A DNA stretch of 32,559 nucleotides from DASZZZ01 sp036260375 (GCA_036260375.1 DASZZZ010000035.1:1-32559), one strand, 5' to 3'. Shown: positions 15,268-23,889, counted from the first letter of the stretch. Numbers and translations are program-made. Notes: generated by a model not told the origin, from the sequence alone.

Positions 15268-16949
15268 TCGACGACGGCCAGCACGGCCCCCGCCGCGACC
15301 GTGTCGCCCGGCGCGACGCGCACCTCGGCGACCGCGCCCGCGGCGGGGGCCGCGAGCGTCGTCTCCATCTTCATGGCCTCGAGCACGACGATGGGATCGC
15401 CGGCCGCGACCGTCGCACCGGGCTCAACGAGGACCTTGACGATCGTCCCCTGCATCGGAGCGACGACGTCGCCCGCCGCCGCGCCGCCCCGCACCGCGGC
15501 CGTGGCCGAGCCGGCCATCGCCGGATGCCACAGCCGCACGGCGGTCCCGCCGACGAGCAGCACGGCCTCGCCGTCGCCGCTCGCCGCGTCCGGCGCGGCC
15601 GCGAGCGCGTCGAGCGCGCCGCCGTCCTCGACCGTGCGCGTCGTGTGCGTGCCGGCCACGAACTCCGGGTGCTCGAGCAGCAGACGGTGCGCGTCGACGG
15701 TCGTGGCGACGCCGTCGACTACGAGCTCGTCGAGAGCGCGCAGCATGCGCGTGCGCGCCTCGTCGCGCGTCGCGCCGCGCGTGATCAGCTTGCCGATCAG
15801 TGAGTCGTACGCGCCCGGAATCTCGTCGCCCGCGTCGTAGCCCGCGTCGACGCGCACGCCCTGCCCCGCGGGGAGGACGAGCCGCCGGACGACGCCGGGC
15901 GACGGAGCGAAGCCGCGCGCCGGGTCCTCGGCGTTGATGCGGCACTCGATCGCGTGCCCGCGCGCGACGAGGTCGTCCTGCGTGAAGCCGAGCGACTCGC
16001 CCGACGCGATCCGAAGCTGGCACGCGACGAGGTCGACGCCGAAGACCTCCTCGGTCACGGGATGCTCGACCTGCAGACGCGCGTTGACCTCCAGGAAGTA
16101 GAACTCGCCGTCGTCGTCGACGAGCATCTCGACCGTGCCCGCGTTCACGTACCCCGACGCCTTGGCGAGCGCGACCGCCGCGGCGCCCATCTCCGGGGCG
16201 CGCTCGGCCCAGCGCGGCGGCGGCGTCTCCTCGACGAGCTTCTGGTGGCGCCGCTGCAGCGAGCAGTCGCGCACGCCGAGCCACAGCGCGTCGCCCGGCG
16301 CCGGCGCGAGCACCTGGACCTCGAGGTGCTTGGGGGCCGGCAGGTAGCGCTCGACGTAGACGTCGGCGGAGCCGAAGTACGCCTGCGCCTCGCGGCGCGC
16401 GGACTCGAACGCCGGGGCGATCTCGTCCGCCGAGCGGGCGACCTTCAGGCCGCGGCCCCCGCCGCCGCCGGCCGCCTTGACCGCGACGGGGAAACCGTAC
16501 TCGGCCGCGAACTCCTCGACGACGCGCGCGTCGTCGACGGGGTCGAGGACGCCGGGGACGAACGGGACTCCGGCGGCGGACGCGATGCGGCGGGCCGACA
16601 CCTTGTCGCCGAGCGCGCGCAGCGCGTCCGCGGGCGGGCCGACCCACGCGAGGCCCGCGTCGGCGACCTTCTCGGCGAACGCCGCGCTCTCCGACAGGAA
16701 GCCGTAGCCGGGATGGATCGCCTCGGCCCCCGTCGCACGCGCGGCGGAGACGATCGCGTCGGCGTTCAGGTACGTGTCGGCCGGCGCGACGCCGGGAAGG
16801 TGCACGGCCTCGTCGGCGACGCGCACGTGCCGGGCGCGCGCATCGGCGTCCGAGTGCACCGCGACCGACGCGACGCCGAGCTCGCGACACGTGCGCGCGA
16901 CGCGCACCGCGATCTCGGACCGGTTCGCGACGAGCACCTTCGAGAACAC
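15264..16949 (-). CDS. Acyl-CoA carboxylase alpha subunit (biotin carboxylase-BCCP), methylcrotonyl-type
   Basis: A 561-residue fusion. The biotin carboxylase domain (1 to about 445) has VLVANRSEIAVRVARTCREL, HPGYGFLSE, the ATP-grasp glycine loop KAAGGGGGRGLKV, DCSLQRRHQKLVEE and FLEVNARLQVEHPVTE. A linker leads to a C-terminal biotinyl domain (about 490-561) with the acceptor lysine in LEAMKMETTL. It makes carboxybiotin for transfer by the carboxyltransferase encoded upstream. Operon context (hydratase, lyase, carboxyltransferase) suggests 3-methylcrotonyl-CoA carboxylase in leucine breakdown. GTG 16949 (VFSKVLVANR) lies 4 bp after the lyase stop. Propionyl- or geranyl-CoA specificity remains possible. 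Confidence 0.88.
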   Translation of the reverse strand: MFSKVLVANRSEIAVRVARTCRELGVASVAVHSDADARARHVRVADEAVHLPGVAPADTYLNADAIVSAARATGAEAIHPGYGFLSESAAFAEKVADAGLAWVGPPADALRALGDKVSARRIASAAGVPFVPGVLDPVDDARVVEEFAAEYGFPVAVKAAGGGGGRGLKVARSADEIAPAFESARREAQAYFGSADVYVERYLPAPKHLEVQVLAPAPGDALWLGVRDCSLQRRHQKLVEETPPPRWAERAPEMGAAAVALAKASGYVNAGTVEMLVDDDGEFYFLEVNARLQVEHPVTEEVFGVDLVACQLRIASGESLGFTQDDLVARGHAIECRINAEDPARGFAPSPGVVRRLVLPAGQGVRVDAGYDAGDEIPGAYDSLIGKLITRGATRDEARTRMLRALDELVVDGVATTVDAHRLLLEHPEFVAGTHTTRTVEDGGALDALAAAPDAASGDGEAVLLVGGTAVRLWHPAMAGSATAAVRGGAAAGDVVAPMQGTIVKVLVEPGATVAAGDPIVVLEAMKMETTLAAPAAGAVAEVRVAPGDTVAAGAVLAVVE

Positions 16950-16953
16950 GCCG

Positions 16954-17880
16954 CTAGCCCGCCTCGCGCACGGGCCCGGCGACGGCCCACCGCGGCCCCG
17001 CCTTGAGCAGCTTGCTGGGCAGCTCGCCGGCGACGAGCTCCTGGGCGAGACGCGCCGCGTCGAGCAGCGCGTCGAGGTCGACGCCCGTCTCGATCCCCAT
17101 GTCCGACAGCATGTGCACGAGGTCCTCGGTGGTGACGTTGCCGGTCGCGCCGGCGGCGAACGGGCTCCCGCCCATGCCCCCGATCGACGAGTCGAAGTAG
17201 TCCACACCGAGCTCGAGCGCCGCGACGACGTTGGCGAGCCCGGTGCCGCGCGTGTCGTGGAAGTGCATGTTGAGCACGAGCCCGGGCAGCTCCGCGCGCA
17301 GCGCCTCGACGACGTCGCGCACGCGCCGCGGCGTGCCCATCCCGGTCGTGTCGCCGTAGGAAATCGCGCCGATGCCCTCGTCGACCATCCAGCGCGACAC
17401 CTCGACGACGCGCTCCGGCGCGACGTCGCCCTCGTACGGGCATCCGAACGCGGTCGAGATCGTGCCCTCGACCGGGATGCCCGCGGCGCGCCCGACCGCA
17501 ACGACGTCGGCGACGTCGGCGATCGAGTCGCGCACCGTCTTGCGCACGTTGTTGAGGTTGTACGAGTCCGTCGCCGCGACGAACACCTGCATCCCGTCGA
17601 CGCCGCATTCGGCCGCGATCTCGGCGCCCTTGCGGTTGGGGACGAGGGCGGAGTAGAAGACGCCCGGGGTGCGCGTGATGCCCGCCCACACGTCGCGCGC
17701 GTCGGCCATCTGCGGGACGGCCTTGGGCGAGACGAACGACACCGCCTCGATCGCCGGCAGCCCGGTCGTCGACAGCGCGTCGATCAGGCGGACCTTGTCG
17801 CGCGTCGCGATCTGCGCGCGCTCGCTTTGGATGCCGTCGCGCGGCCCGACCTCGCGGACCCGCACGCGCGGCGGCGTCAT
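16954..17880 (-). CDS. Hydroxymethylglutaryl-CoA lyase-like (DRE-TIM metallolyase)
   Basis: A 308-residue TIM-barrel enzyme. It has VREVGPRDGIQSE (metal-binding Asp, catalytic Arg), STAFGCPYEGDVAPERVVEV, the metal site MHFHDTRGTGLANVVAALE and the glycine loop GGMGGSPFAAGATGNVTTED. HMG-CoA lyases split HMG-CoA to acetyl-CoA and acetoacetate, the last leucine-degradation step. The conserved loop Cys (usually G-G-C-P-Y/F) is Ser here; the AGC codon is clear. Activity may be lower or a related acyl-CoA may be used. ATG 17880 overlaps the hydratase stop by 4 bp (ATGA). Confidence 0.85.
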   Translation of the reverse strand: MTPPRVRVREVGPRDGIQSERAQIATRDKVRLIDALSTTGLPAIEAVSFVSPKAVPQMADARDVWAGITRTPGVFYSALVPNRKGAEIAAECGVDGMQVFVAATDSYNLNNVRKTVRDSIADVADVVAVGRAAGIPVEGTISTAFGCPYEGDVAPERVVEVSRWMVDEGIGAISYGDTTGMGTPRRVRDVVEALRAELPGLVLNMHFHDTRGTGLANVVAALELGVDYFDSSIGGMGGSPFAAGATGNVTTEDLVHMLSDMGIETGVDLDALLDAARLAQELVAGELPSKLLKAGPRWAVAGPVREAG

Positions 17881-18674
17881 CGGTTCTGCCACCGGGGCTC
17901 GCGCTTGTCGTTGAACGCGGCGATGCCCTCGGCGCGGTCCTCGGTCGCGACGACGCGCGCCCACGCCTCGTTCTCGAGCTCCAAGCCGTCGTCGATCGAC
18001 GACCCGAGCGCGGCCTCGATGGCGCGCTTGGCCTCGCGCACCGCGACGGGCGACGACCGGCACACGTCGCGCGCCAGCTCCATCGCCGCGGCGTCGAGCT
18101 CGGACCGCGGGACGACGCGTGCTACGAGCCCCATCCCGTGCGCCTCCTCGGCGGAGAAGCGCCGCCCCGTGAAGACGAGCTCCTTGGCGCGCGCCTCGCC
18201 GACCTTGCGCGGCAGCAGCTGCGTCCCGCCGCCCGCGGGCAGCAGCCCGACGCGCGCCTCGGGCAGCCCGAGCTGCGTGCCCTCCGCGGCCACGACGACG
18301 TCGCACGACAGCGCGAGCTCGAAGCCGCCGCCGAGCGCAAAGCCGAACACCGATGCGATCGTCGGCTGCGGCACGTCGCGCAACGCCGAGAACATGCCGC
18401 GCATCTGGCGGCGATTGGAGTGGAAGTCGTCGAGCGTGAACGCCGAGCGCTCCTTGAGGTCGGCGCCGACGCAGAACGCCTTGTCGCCCGCCCCGCGCAG
18501 GACCATCACGCGGATGTCCGGCCGCGACCCGACCGCGCGGAACGCGTCGCGAAGGTCGTCGGCGACGGCGCCCGAGATCGCGTTGAGCGCGTCGGGGCGC
18601 TCGAGCGTCACGACCCCGACGTCGCCGTCCGTCGCGAGCGACACGAAGCCGCGCGCGCCGATCGTCTGCGTCAT
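17877..18674 (-). CDS. Enoyl-CoA hydratase/isomerase (probable methylglutaconyl-CoA hydratase)
   Basis: A 265-residue crotonase-fold protein: GVVTLERPDALNAIS, the oxyanion-hole region AFCVGADLKER, FALGGGFELALSCDVVVAAE, and LPEARVGLLPAGGGTQLLPR with the expected catalytic Glu region. The C-terminal trimerisation helix ends in AEGIAAFNDKREPRW, as in many enoyl-CoA hydratases. Position between carboxyltransferase and HMG-CoA lyase genes suggests hydration of 3-methylglutaconyl-CoA to HMG-CoA; the family alone would not separate this from general beta-oxidation hydratases. Both ends overlap neighbours by ATGA, indicating tight coupling. Confidence 0.88.
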   Translation of the reverse strand: MTQTIGARGFVSLATDGDVGVVTLERPDALNAISGAVADDLRDAFRAVGSRPDIRVMVLRGAGDKAFCVGADLKERSAFTLDDFHSNRRQMRGMFSALRDVPQPTIASVFGFALGGGFELALSCDVVVAAEGTQLGLPEARVGLLPAGGGTQLLPRKVGEARAKELVFTGRRFSAEEAHGMGLVARVVPRSELDAAAMELARDVCRSSPVAVREAKRAIEAALGSSIDDGLELENEAWARVVATEDRAEGIAAFNDKREPRWQNR

Positions 18675-20215
18675 ACCGGCGGCACCCCGTGCCTGCGGCG
18701 CGTGAAGTGGCGGTCCTTGCGCTCGGCGCGGTCGAGCCGGCGCACGATCTCCGCGCGCAGCTCGTCGGGCTCGACGACGGCGTCGACGACGTTCTCCGAC
18801 GCGAGGTGGACGATGTCGATGTCCTTCTCGTACTCGGATCGGCGCTGCGCGACGAACGCGGCGCGCTGGTCGGGGTCCTCTATCGCCTGGATCTTGTTGA
18901 AGAAGACCGCGTTGACCGCGGGCTCCGGGCCCATGACCGCGATGCGGGCGGTCGGCAGCGCGATGGTCGCGTCGGGCTCGAAGCCCGGTCCCGCCATCGC
19001 GTAGAGCCCCGCGCCGTACGCCTTGCGCACCACGACGCACAGCTTGGGCACGGTCGCCTCCGACACCGCGGTGATCATCTTGGCGCCGTGACGGATGATG
19101 CCCTGGCGCTCGACCGCGGTCCCGATCATGAACCCCGGGACGTCGGCGAGGAACAGCAGCGGGATGTTGAACGCGTCGCACAGCCACACGAAGCGCGCCG
19201 CCTTGTCGGCGGAGTCGACGAACAGCACGCCGCCGCGCTCCTGCGGCTGGTTGGCGAGCACGCCGACGACGCGGCCCTCGATCCGCACGAGGCCGGTTAT
19301 CAGCTCGCGCGCCCACGCCGGCTTGATCTCGAAGAACGAGCCCTCGTCGGCGAGCCCGGCGACGACCGCGTACATGTCGAACGCGCGCGACTCGTCCTCG
19401 GGGACGATGCCGGCGAGCGACCCGCGGTACGCGGGCGGACGCGCCTCGACGCGCGCCGGGGCGTCGCGCCAGCTCTGCGGCAAGTACGACAGGTAGCCGC
19501 GCGCCGCCTCGATCGCCGCCTTGTCGTCGGGGACCACGAGGTCGCCGCAGCCCGACACCTCGCAGTGCATGCGCGCGCCGCCCATCTCCTCGAGCGTCAC
19601 GACCTCGCCGATGACCTCCTCGGCCATGCGCGGCGAGCCGAGGTACATCGACGCGTTGCCGTCGACCATGAACACGACGTCGCAGAACGCGGGGATGTAC
19701 GCGCCGCCCGCGGCCGACGGCCCGAACAGGCAGCACACCTGCGGCACGCTCCCCGACGCCTGCACCTGGTTGTAGAAGATCTTGCCGGCCCCCCGGCGGC
19801 CGGGGAAGAGGTCGACCTGGTCGGTGATGCGTGCGCCGGCGGAGTCGACGAGGTAGACGATCGGGTGCTCGTGCCGGCGCGCGAGCTCGATGATCCGGAT
19901 GATCTTCTCGACCGTGCGCGCGCCCCACGAGCCGGCCTTGACGGTCGGGTCGTTGGCCATCACGGCGACCGGGCGGCCGTCGACCGTGCCGACGCCGGTG
20001 ACGACGCCGTCGGCCGGGAGGTCGCCGGCGAGCGCGTTGACGAGCAGCCCGTCCTCGACGAAGCCGTCGGCGTCGTCGAGCAGCAGCGCGAGCCGGTCGC
20101 GCACGAACAGCTTCCCCTGCTCGGCGAGCCTCGCGTGGTACTTGGGCGCGCCGCCGCGCTTGACGCGCGCCGCGACCGAAGCGACGTCCTCCGTGCGGCC
20201 TTCCACCTGCGTCAT
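18671..20215 (-). CDS. Acyl-CoA carboxylase carboxyltransferase (beta) subunit
   Basis: A 514-residue carboxyltransferase with two crotonase-like halves. The N-terminal half has KLFVRDRLALLLDD, VYLVDSAGARI, FGPSAAGGAYIPAFCDVV and MYLGSPRMAEEV; the C-terminal half has VGVLANQPQERGGVLFVDSA, DVPGFMIGTAVERQGIIRHG and the oxyanion region KAYGAGLYAMAGPGFEPD. It transfers CO2 from carboxybiotin to an acyl-CoA. The DVPGFMIG region resembles the broad actinobacterial acyl-CoA carboxylase group, so methylcrotonyl-CoA as substrate is inferred mainly from operon context. AGGGGGG precedes the ATG at 20215; a TAGGAT box at 20249-20254 overlaps the birA stop and may add an internal promoter. Confidence 0.87.
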   Translation of the reverse strand: MTQVEGRTEDVASVAARVKRGGAPKYHARLAEQGKLFVRDRLALLLDDADGFVEDGLLVNALAGDLPADGVVTGVGTVDGRPVAVMANDPTVKAGSWGARTVEKIIRIIELARRHEHPIVYLVDSAGARITDQVDLFPGRRGAGKIFYNQVQASGSVPQVCCLFGPSAAGGAYIPAFCDVVFMVDGNASMYLGSPRMAEEVIGEVVTLEEMGGARMHCEVSGCGDLVVPDDKAAIEAARGYLSYLPQSWRDAPARVEARPPAYRGSLAGIVPEDESRAFDMYAVVAGLADEGSFFEIKPAWARELITGLVRIEGRVVGVLANQPQERGGVLFVDSADKAARFVWLCDAFNIPLLFLADVPGFMIGTAVERQGIIRHGAKMITAVSEATVPKLCVVVRKAYGAGLYAMAGPGFEPDATIALPTARIAVMGPEPAVNAVFFNKIQAIEDPDQRAAFVAQRRSEYEKDIDIVHLASENVVDAVVEPDELRAEIVRRLDRAERKDRHFTRRRHGVPPV

Positions 20216-20251
20216 CTGCCCCCCTGCCGTGTGCGTCGTCGGGGCGAAATC

Positions 20252-21082
20252 CTAATCGTGCTCCGGCGGCTGTCCGCCGCGGGCGCGCTCGACCTCGCCC
20301 GCGTCGACCGCGACGGGACCGTCGTCCGTGGCGATCTCGAGGGCGCCGCTCGGCAGCAGCCGGCGGGCGACGCCGTCGAGCGCCGCCCCGGACGCGAGCC
20401 GCACCCGCACGCGGCGTCCGAGCAGCGTCGAGCGCTCCGACGCGCGCGCCACGAGCGCGGCGCGGCCGTCGGCGGCCGCGAGCGACGGCAGGAGGCGCTC
20501 GATCTCGTGGAGCAGCGCGGCGAGCAGGACGGGACGCGTCGGCGGGGGGCCGAGCCCGGCGCGCGCCCTCTCGGCCGCGACGCTCGTGGCGCGCGACGCG
20601 ATCTCCCGGGGCAGGGCGCCGGACGGCCAGTCGACGTTGATCCCGACGCCGGCGACGGCCACGAGGCCGTCGCCTCCCGTGCGCGACTCGACCAGGATCC
20701 CGGCGACCTTGCGCCCACCGACGGTGACGTCGTTGGGCCACTCGATCGCGGCGTCGAGCTCCGCGGCCCCCGCGAGCGCGCCGGCGCATGCGACGCCGAG
20801 CAGCGTCGTCAGCAGCGCGGCGTCCGGCGGCGGCACGGGCGGGCGAAGCACGAGCGACGCCTGCAGCGCGCGCCCGGGCTCCGACAGCCACGCCCGGCCG
20901 CGCCGGCCGCGCCCCGCGCTCTGGTGGTCGGCGACGACGAGGGCGCCGTGCGGAGCGCCGGCGCGCGCCCAGTCGAGCGCGACGTCGTTGGTCGAGCCGA
21001 CGACGTCGAAGAGGCGCAACGGACGGCCCAGCGAGCCGCGCAGCGCGGTCTCGATCTCCGCCGCGCTCAGATCGGTCGCCAT
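20252..21082 (-). CDS. birA: Biotin-[acetyl-CoA-carboxylase] ligase, non-regulatory type
   Basis: A 276-residue protein. RLFDVVGSTNDVALDWAR, the biotinyl-AMP loop SAGRGRRGRAWLSEPGRALQ, IEWPNDVTVGGRKVAGILVE and VAGVGINVDWP define the ligase core; the C-terminal SH3-like domain includes LGRRVRVRLASGAALDGVARR. It attaches biotin to the AMKM lysine of BCCP domains. There is no N-terminal HTH, so it is not an E. coli-type repressor. It lies between two carboxylase gene sets, both encoding BCCP domains (15264-16949 and 21105-22847) that are its likely substrates. The next gene starts 36 bp downstream on the same strand. Confidence 0.93.
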   Translation of the reverse strand: MATDLSAAEIETALRGSLGRPLRLFDVVGSTNDVALDWARAGAPHGALVVADHQSAGRGRRGRAWLSEPGRALQASLVLRPPVPPPDAALLTTLLGVACAGALAGAAELDAAIEWPNDVTVGGRKVAGILVESRTGGDGLVAVAGVGINVDWPSGALPREIASRATSVAAERARAGLGPPPTRPVLLAALLHEIERLLPSLAAADGRAALVARASERSTLLGRRVRVRLASGAALDGVARRLLPSGALEIATDDGPVAVDAGEVERARGGQPPEHD

Positions 21083-21090
21083 CGCCACCG

Positions 21091-21097
21091 TAGGATA
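21091..21097. promoter_or_regulatory. Overlapping divergent -10 boxes between birA and carboxylase
   Basis: TAGGATA serves as TAGGAT on the plus strand (8 bp before ATG 21105) and as TATCCT on the minus strand (9 bp before ATG 21082). The start codons are only 22 bp apart and neither has a Shine-Dalgarno sequence. Confidence 0.5.
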
Positions 21098-21104
21098 CGG
21101 AGCG

Positions 21105-22847
21105 ATGTTCCGGAAGCTGCTCGTCGCCAACCGGGGGGAGATCGCCGTGCGCGTCATGCGGGCGTGCCGCGACCTCGGTGTCGCGTCGGTCGCGGTCTAC
21201 TCCGACCTCGACGCCGGCGCAGTGCACACGCGCATCGCCGACGAGGCGTACAACGTCGGGCCCGGCCCGGCGTCGGAGTCGTACCTCAACATCCCGAAGA
21301 TCATCGAGGCCGCGAAGCGCTCGGGGGCCGAGGCCGTGCATCCCGGTTACGGGTTCCTCGCCGAGAACGGCGACTTCGCGCGCGCCGTGGTCGACGCGGG
21401 GCTGACGTGGGTCGGGCCCGCGGCCGACGTCATCGACGGGATGGGCGAGAAGACGGCGGCGCGCCGCGCCGCGCTCGACGCGGGCGTCGCGACCGTGCCC
21501 GGGACGACGGAGCCGGTGACGGGTCCCGACGAGGTGCGCGCGTTCACCGCGCAGCACGGTCTGCCGATCGCGGTCAAGGCGTCGGCGGGCGGCGGCGGCA
21601 AGGGCTTTCGCGTCGTGCGCACCGACGACGAGATCGACGACGCGCTCGCGGGCGCGGCGCGCGAGGCGCAGGCGTACTTCTCGAACGCCGACGTCTACCT
21701 CGAGCGCTACCTCGAGCGGCCGCGGCACATCGAGGTCCAGGTGCTGGGGCTGCCGTCGGGGCAGATCCTGTCGTTCCCGGAGCGCGACTGCTCGCTGCAG
21801 CGGCGTCACCAGAAGCTCGTCGAGGAGTCGCCGTCACCGGCGCTGGGCGAGGACGTGCGCGCCGCGATCATGGCCGCCGCGGCGCGCGTCTCGGCGCAGG
21901 TCGGCTACGTCAACGCGGGGACGTGCGAGTTCCTGCTCGACGCCGACGGCAAGACGTTCTACTTCCTCGAGATGAACACGCGTCTGCAGGTCGAGCATCC
22001 CGTCACCGAGCTCGTCACCGGCATCGACCTCGTCGTCGCGCAGCTGCTGGTCGCGGCGGGCGAGGACGTCGGCTTCACGCAGGACGACATCTCGCTTCAG
22101 GGCCACGCGATCGAGTGCCGCATCAACGCCGAGAACCCAGGCAAGCGCTTCATGCCGGCCCCCGGACGCATCGACGCGTACCGCGAGCCGGCCGGTCCGG
22201 GCGTGCGCGTCGACTCGGGGGTCGAGCCCGGGGCCGACATCCCGCAGGCGTACGACCCGCTCGTCGCGAAGCTCGTCACGTACGGCTCGGACCGCGACCA
22301 GGCGCGCCGGCGCATGCTGCGCGCGCTGGACGAGTACGAGATCGGCGGCATCAAGACGACGATCCCGTTCCACTCGCTCATGCTCGCCGACGAGCGCTTC
22401 GCGACCGGCGACTACCACACCGGCACGGTCGAGCGCGAGATGGACCTGTCGGCTCTCGTCGAGCCCGAGCCGCCCCAGCCGAAGGCCGGAGAGCCCGAGA
22501 TCGCGCTGCGCACCTTCGACGTCGAGGTCGACGGCAAGCGGCTCGCCGTGCGCGTGCGCGAGCGGCTCGACACGATCGTGCAGCGCGAGCGGCCCAAGCC
22601 TCCGAAGCGCGCCGGCGGCGTGCACGGCGGCGCGGGCGAGGCCCTCCAGGCGCCCATGCAGGGCACGATCGTCAAGGTGCTCGTGAGCCCGGGCCAGGAG
22701 GTCTCGGCCGGCGACGCGGTCGCGGTGCTCGAGGCGATGAAGATGGAGAACTCGATCCTCGCCCACGTCGACGGCACGGTCGAGGAGATCAAGGTGTCCG
22801 CCGGACAGGCCGTCCAGCCCGGCGCGCCGATCGCCATCATCCGCTGA
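21105..22847 (+). CDS. Acetyl/propionyl-CoA carboxylase alpha subunit (biotin carboxylase-BCCP)
   Basis: A 580-residue fusion. The biotin carboxylase domain (1 to about 450) has LLVANRGEIAVRVMRACRDL, HPGYGFLAENGDF, KASAGGGGKGFRV, ERDCSLQRRHQKLVEESPSP and FLEMNTRLQVEHPVTE. The linker (about 470-510) is rich in Pro and Lys/Arg, and the C-terminal biotinyl domain (about 512-580) carries VLEAMKMENSIL with the biotinylated Lys. This form is typical of actinobacterial AccA-type subunits that serve malonyl- or propionyl-CoA synthesis with separate beta subunits. No carboxyltransferase is adjacent on this strand, so the partner lies elsewhere or is the beta subunit across birA. Start supported by leaderless-type -10 spacing. 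Confidence 0.92.
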   Translation: MFRKLLVANRGEIAVRVMRACRDLGVASVAVYSDLDAGAVHTRIADEAYNVGPGPASESYLNIPKIIEAAKRSGAEAVHPGYGFLAENGDFARAVVDAGLTWVGPAADVIDGMGEKTAARRAALDAGVATVPGTTEPVTGPDEVRAFTAQHGLPIAVKASAGGGGKGFRVVRTDDEIDDALAGAAREAQAYFSNADVYLERYLERPRHIEVQVLGLPSGQILSFPERDCSLQRRHQKLVEESPSPALGEDVRAAIMAAAARVSAQVGYVNAGTCEFLLDADGKTFYFLEMNTRLQVEHPVTELVTGIDLVVAQLLVAAGEDVGFTQDDISLQGHAIECRINAENPGKRFMPAPGRIDAYREPAGPGVRVDSGVEPGADIPQAYDPLVAKLVTYGSDRDQARRRMLRALDEYEIGGIKTTIPFHSLMLADERFATGDYHTGTVEREMDLSALVEPEPPQPKAGEPEIALRTFDVEVDGKRLAVRVRERLDTIVQRERPKPPKRAGGVHGGAGEALQAPMQGTIVKVLVSPGQEVSAGDAVAVLEAMKMENSILAHVDGTVEEIKVSAGQAVQPGAPIAIIR

Positions 22848-22857
22848 CCGCGAGCGC

Positions 22858-23406
22858 GTGGAGCTGCGCGACGCGCCGCCGTCCACCGTCGAGATCCGCC
22901 CCGCGCGACGCGACGACTACGACGCGATCGCCGAGCTGACCGTCGCGGCGTACTCGGCGCCGCCGCGCCCGGGCGAGGGCCCCGCGCCGGGGCTGCGCGG
23001 CCACGTCCGGACCGAGTACGTCCACACGCTGCGCGACGTCGCACGCCGCGCCGCCGACGCGCTAGTGCTCGTCGCGCTCGACGGGGGCCGCGTCGCGGGG
23101 GCCGTGACGTACGTCCCCGGCCCCGGCCCCTACGCCGAGTTCGACGAGCCGGACGCGGCCGGCATCCGGATGCTCGCGGTCGACCCCGCCGTGCAGGGCC
23201 GCGGCATCGGCCGCGCGCTCGTCGAGGAGTGCATCGCGCGCGCACGCGCCGCCGGCAAGACGCTCGTCGTGCTCCACACGACGACGTGGATGCACGCGGC
23301 GCGCCGTCTCTACGAACGCCTCGGGTTCGTCCGCGCGCCCGAGCGCGACCGATGGCCGGCGCCCGACGTCCTGCTGCTCGCCTTCGAGCTCGATCTCGTG
23401 CGCTGA
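22858..23406 (+). CDS. GNAT-family N-acetyltransferase
   Basis: A 182-residue protein. VEIRPARRDDYDAIAELTV opens the GNAT fold; IRMLAVDPAVQGRGIGRALVEE is the beta4-alpha3 acetyl-CoA binding motif (Q/R-x-x-G-x-G/A); MHAARRLYERLGFVRAPERD is the typical C-terminal motif. The acceptor amine is unknown. It begins 10 bp after the carboxylase stop on the same strand, so it is probably co-transcribed. The stop directly abuts the stop of the convergent DUF892 gene with no space for a terminator. Confidence 0.85.
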   Translation: MELRDAPPSTVEIRPARRDDYDAIAELTVAAYSAPPRPGEGPAPGLRGHVRTEYVHTLRDVARRAADALVLVALDGGRVAGAVTYVPGPGPYAEFDEPDAAGIRMLAVDPAVQGRGIGRALVEECIARARAAGKTLVVLHTTTWMHAARRLYERLGFVRAPERDRWPAPDVLLLAFELDLVR

Positions 23407-23889
23407 CTACGCGAGCGCGTCGACCAGGCGCGCGTGCAGCGTCGCGAGCTGCGTCGCGGTCGCCTGCTCCTCGGCGAGGTTCTCGCGCAGCGCCGCGGCC
23501 GCCTCGGGGAGCCCGAGCTTGCCGGCGAGCGGGATCAGCGACTCGTACGCCGCGATCTCGTAGTGCTCCACCTTTGCGGCCGCCGCGGCGACGTACGCGT
23601 CGAGCACGCGCTCGGTGGGCGAGCGGCCGGCGAACTCGTCGAGCTCCGCGACGAGCCCCTCGATCGCCTCGCACCGCTCGCGCCCCGGCTCGGCGCCGAT
23701 CGTCGCGAACGCGCGCTCGACGCGCTCGATCTGACGCTGCGTCTGCTCGCGATGCTGCTCGAACGCGCGCGTCAGGTCGGCGTCGGTCGCGCGCGCCGCC
23801 ATGTCGGACAGCGCGTCGACGAGCCGGTGCTCGGCGTCGTAGACGTCGCGCAGCTGGTGCTCGAAGAGCTCTCTTGCCGTCCCAGCCAT
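23407..23889 (-). CDS. DUF892 (YciE/YciF-like) ferritin-fold protein
   Basis: A 160-residue, all-helical protein: ARELFEHQLRDVYDAEHRLV, AFEQHREQTQRQIERVE, VEHYEIAAYESLIPLA and NLAEEQATATQLATLHARL. The Glu/His pattern matches DUF892, ferritin-like dimers linked to stress responses. AGGAGA precedes the ATG at 23889. The first 111 bp of the gene recur at 25712-25822 with only 7 mismatches by my count, on the far side of the Xre/PIN cassette. It is convergent with the acetyltransferase gene and divergent from the cassette. Confidence 0.88.
   Translation of the reverse strand: MAGTARELFEHQLRDVYDAEHRLVDALSDMAARATDADLTRAFEQHREQTQRQIERVERAFATIGAEPGRERCEAIEGLVAELDEFAGRSPTERVLDAYVAAAAAKVEHYEIAAYESLIPLAGKLGLPEAAAALRENLAEEQATATQLATLHARLVDALA
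23779..23889 (-). repeat. 111-bp direct repeat, copy 1 (5' end of intact DUF892 gene)
   Basis: Matches 25712-25822 with 7 mismatches and no gaps. Similarity stops exactly at the start codon on one side and at codon 37 on the other. The pair brackets the lower-GC Xre/PIN cassette. Confidence 0.8.

Noticed and set aside
17877..21809. Very long open frame (about 1300 codons) on the minus strand
   Set aside because: Only its last 265 codons (the hydratase) are real; the rest is an out-of-frame shadow of carboxyltransferase, birA and carboxylase genes, rich in Arg/Ala/Gly as expected in high-GC DNA.
18689..22939. 1416-codon open frame on the plus strand
   Set aside because: Antisense or out of frame to five recognisable genes; low-complexity Arg-rich composition and no domain.
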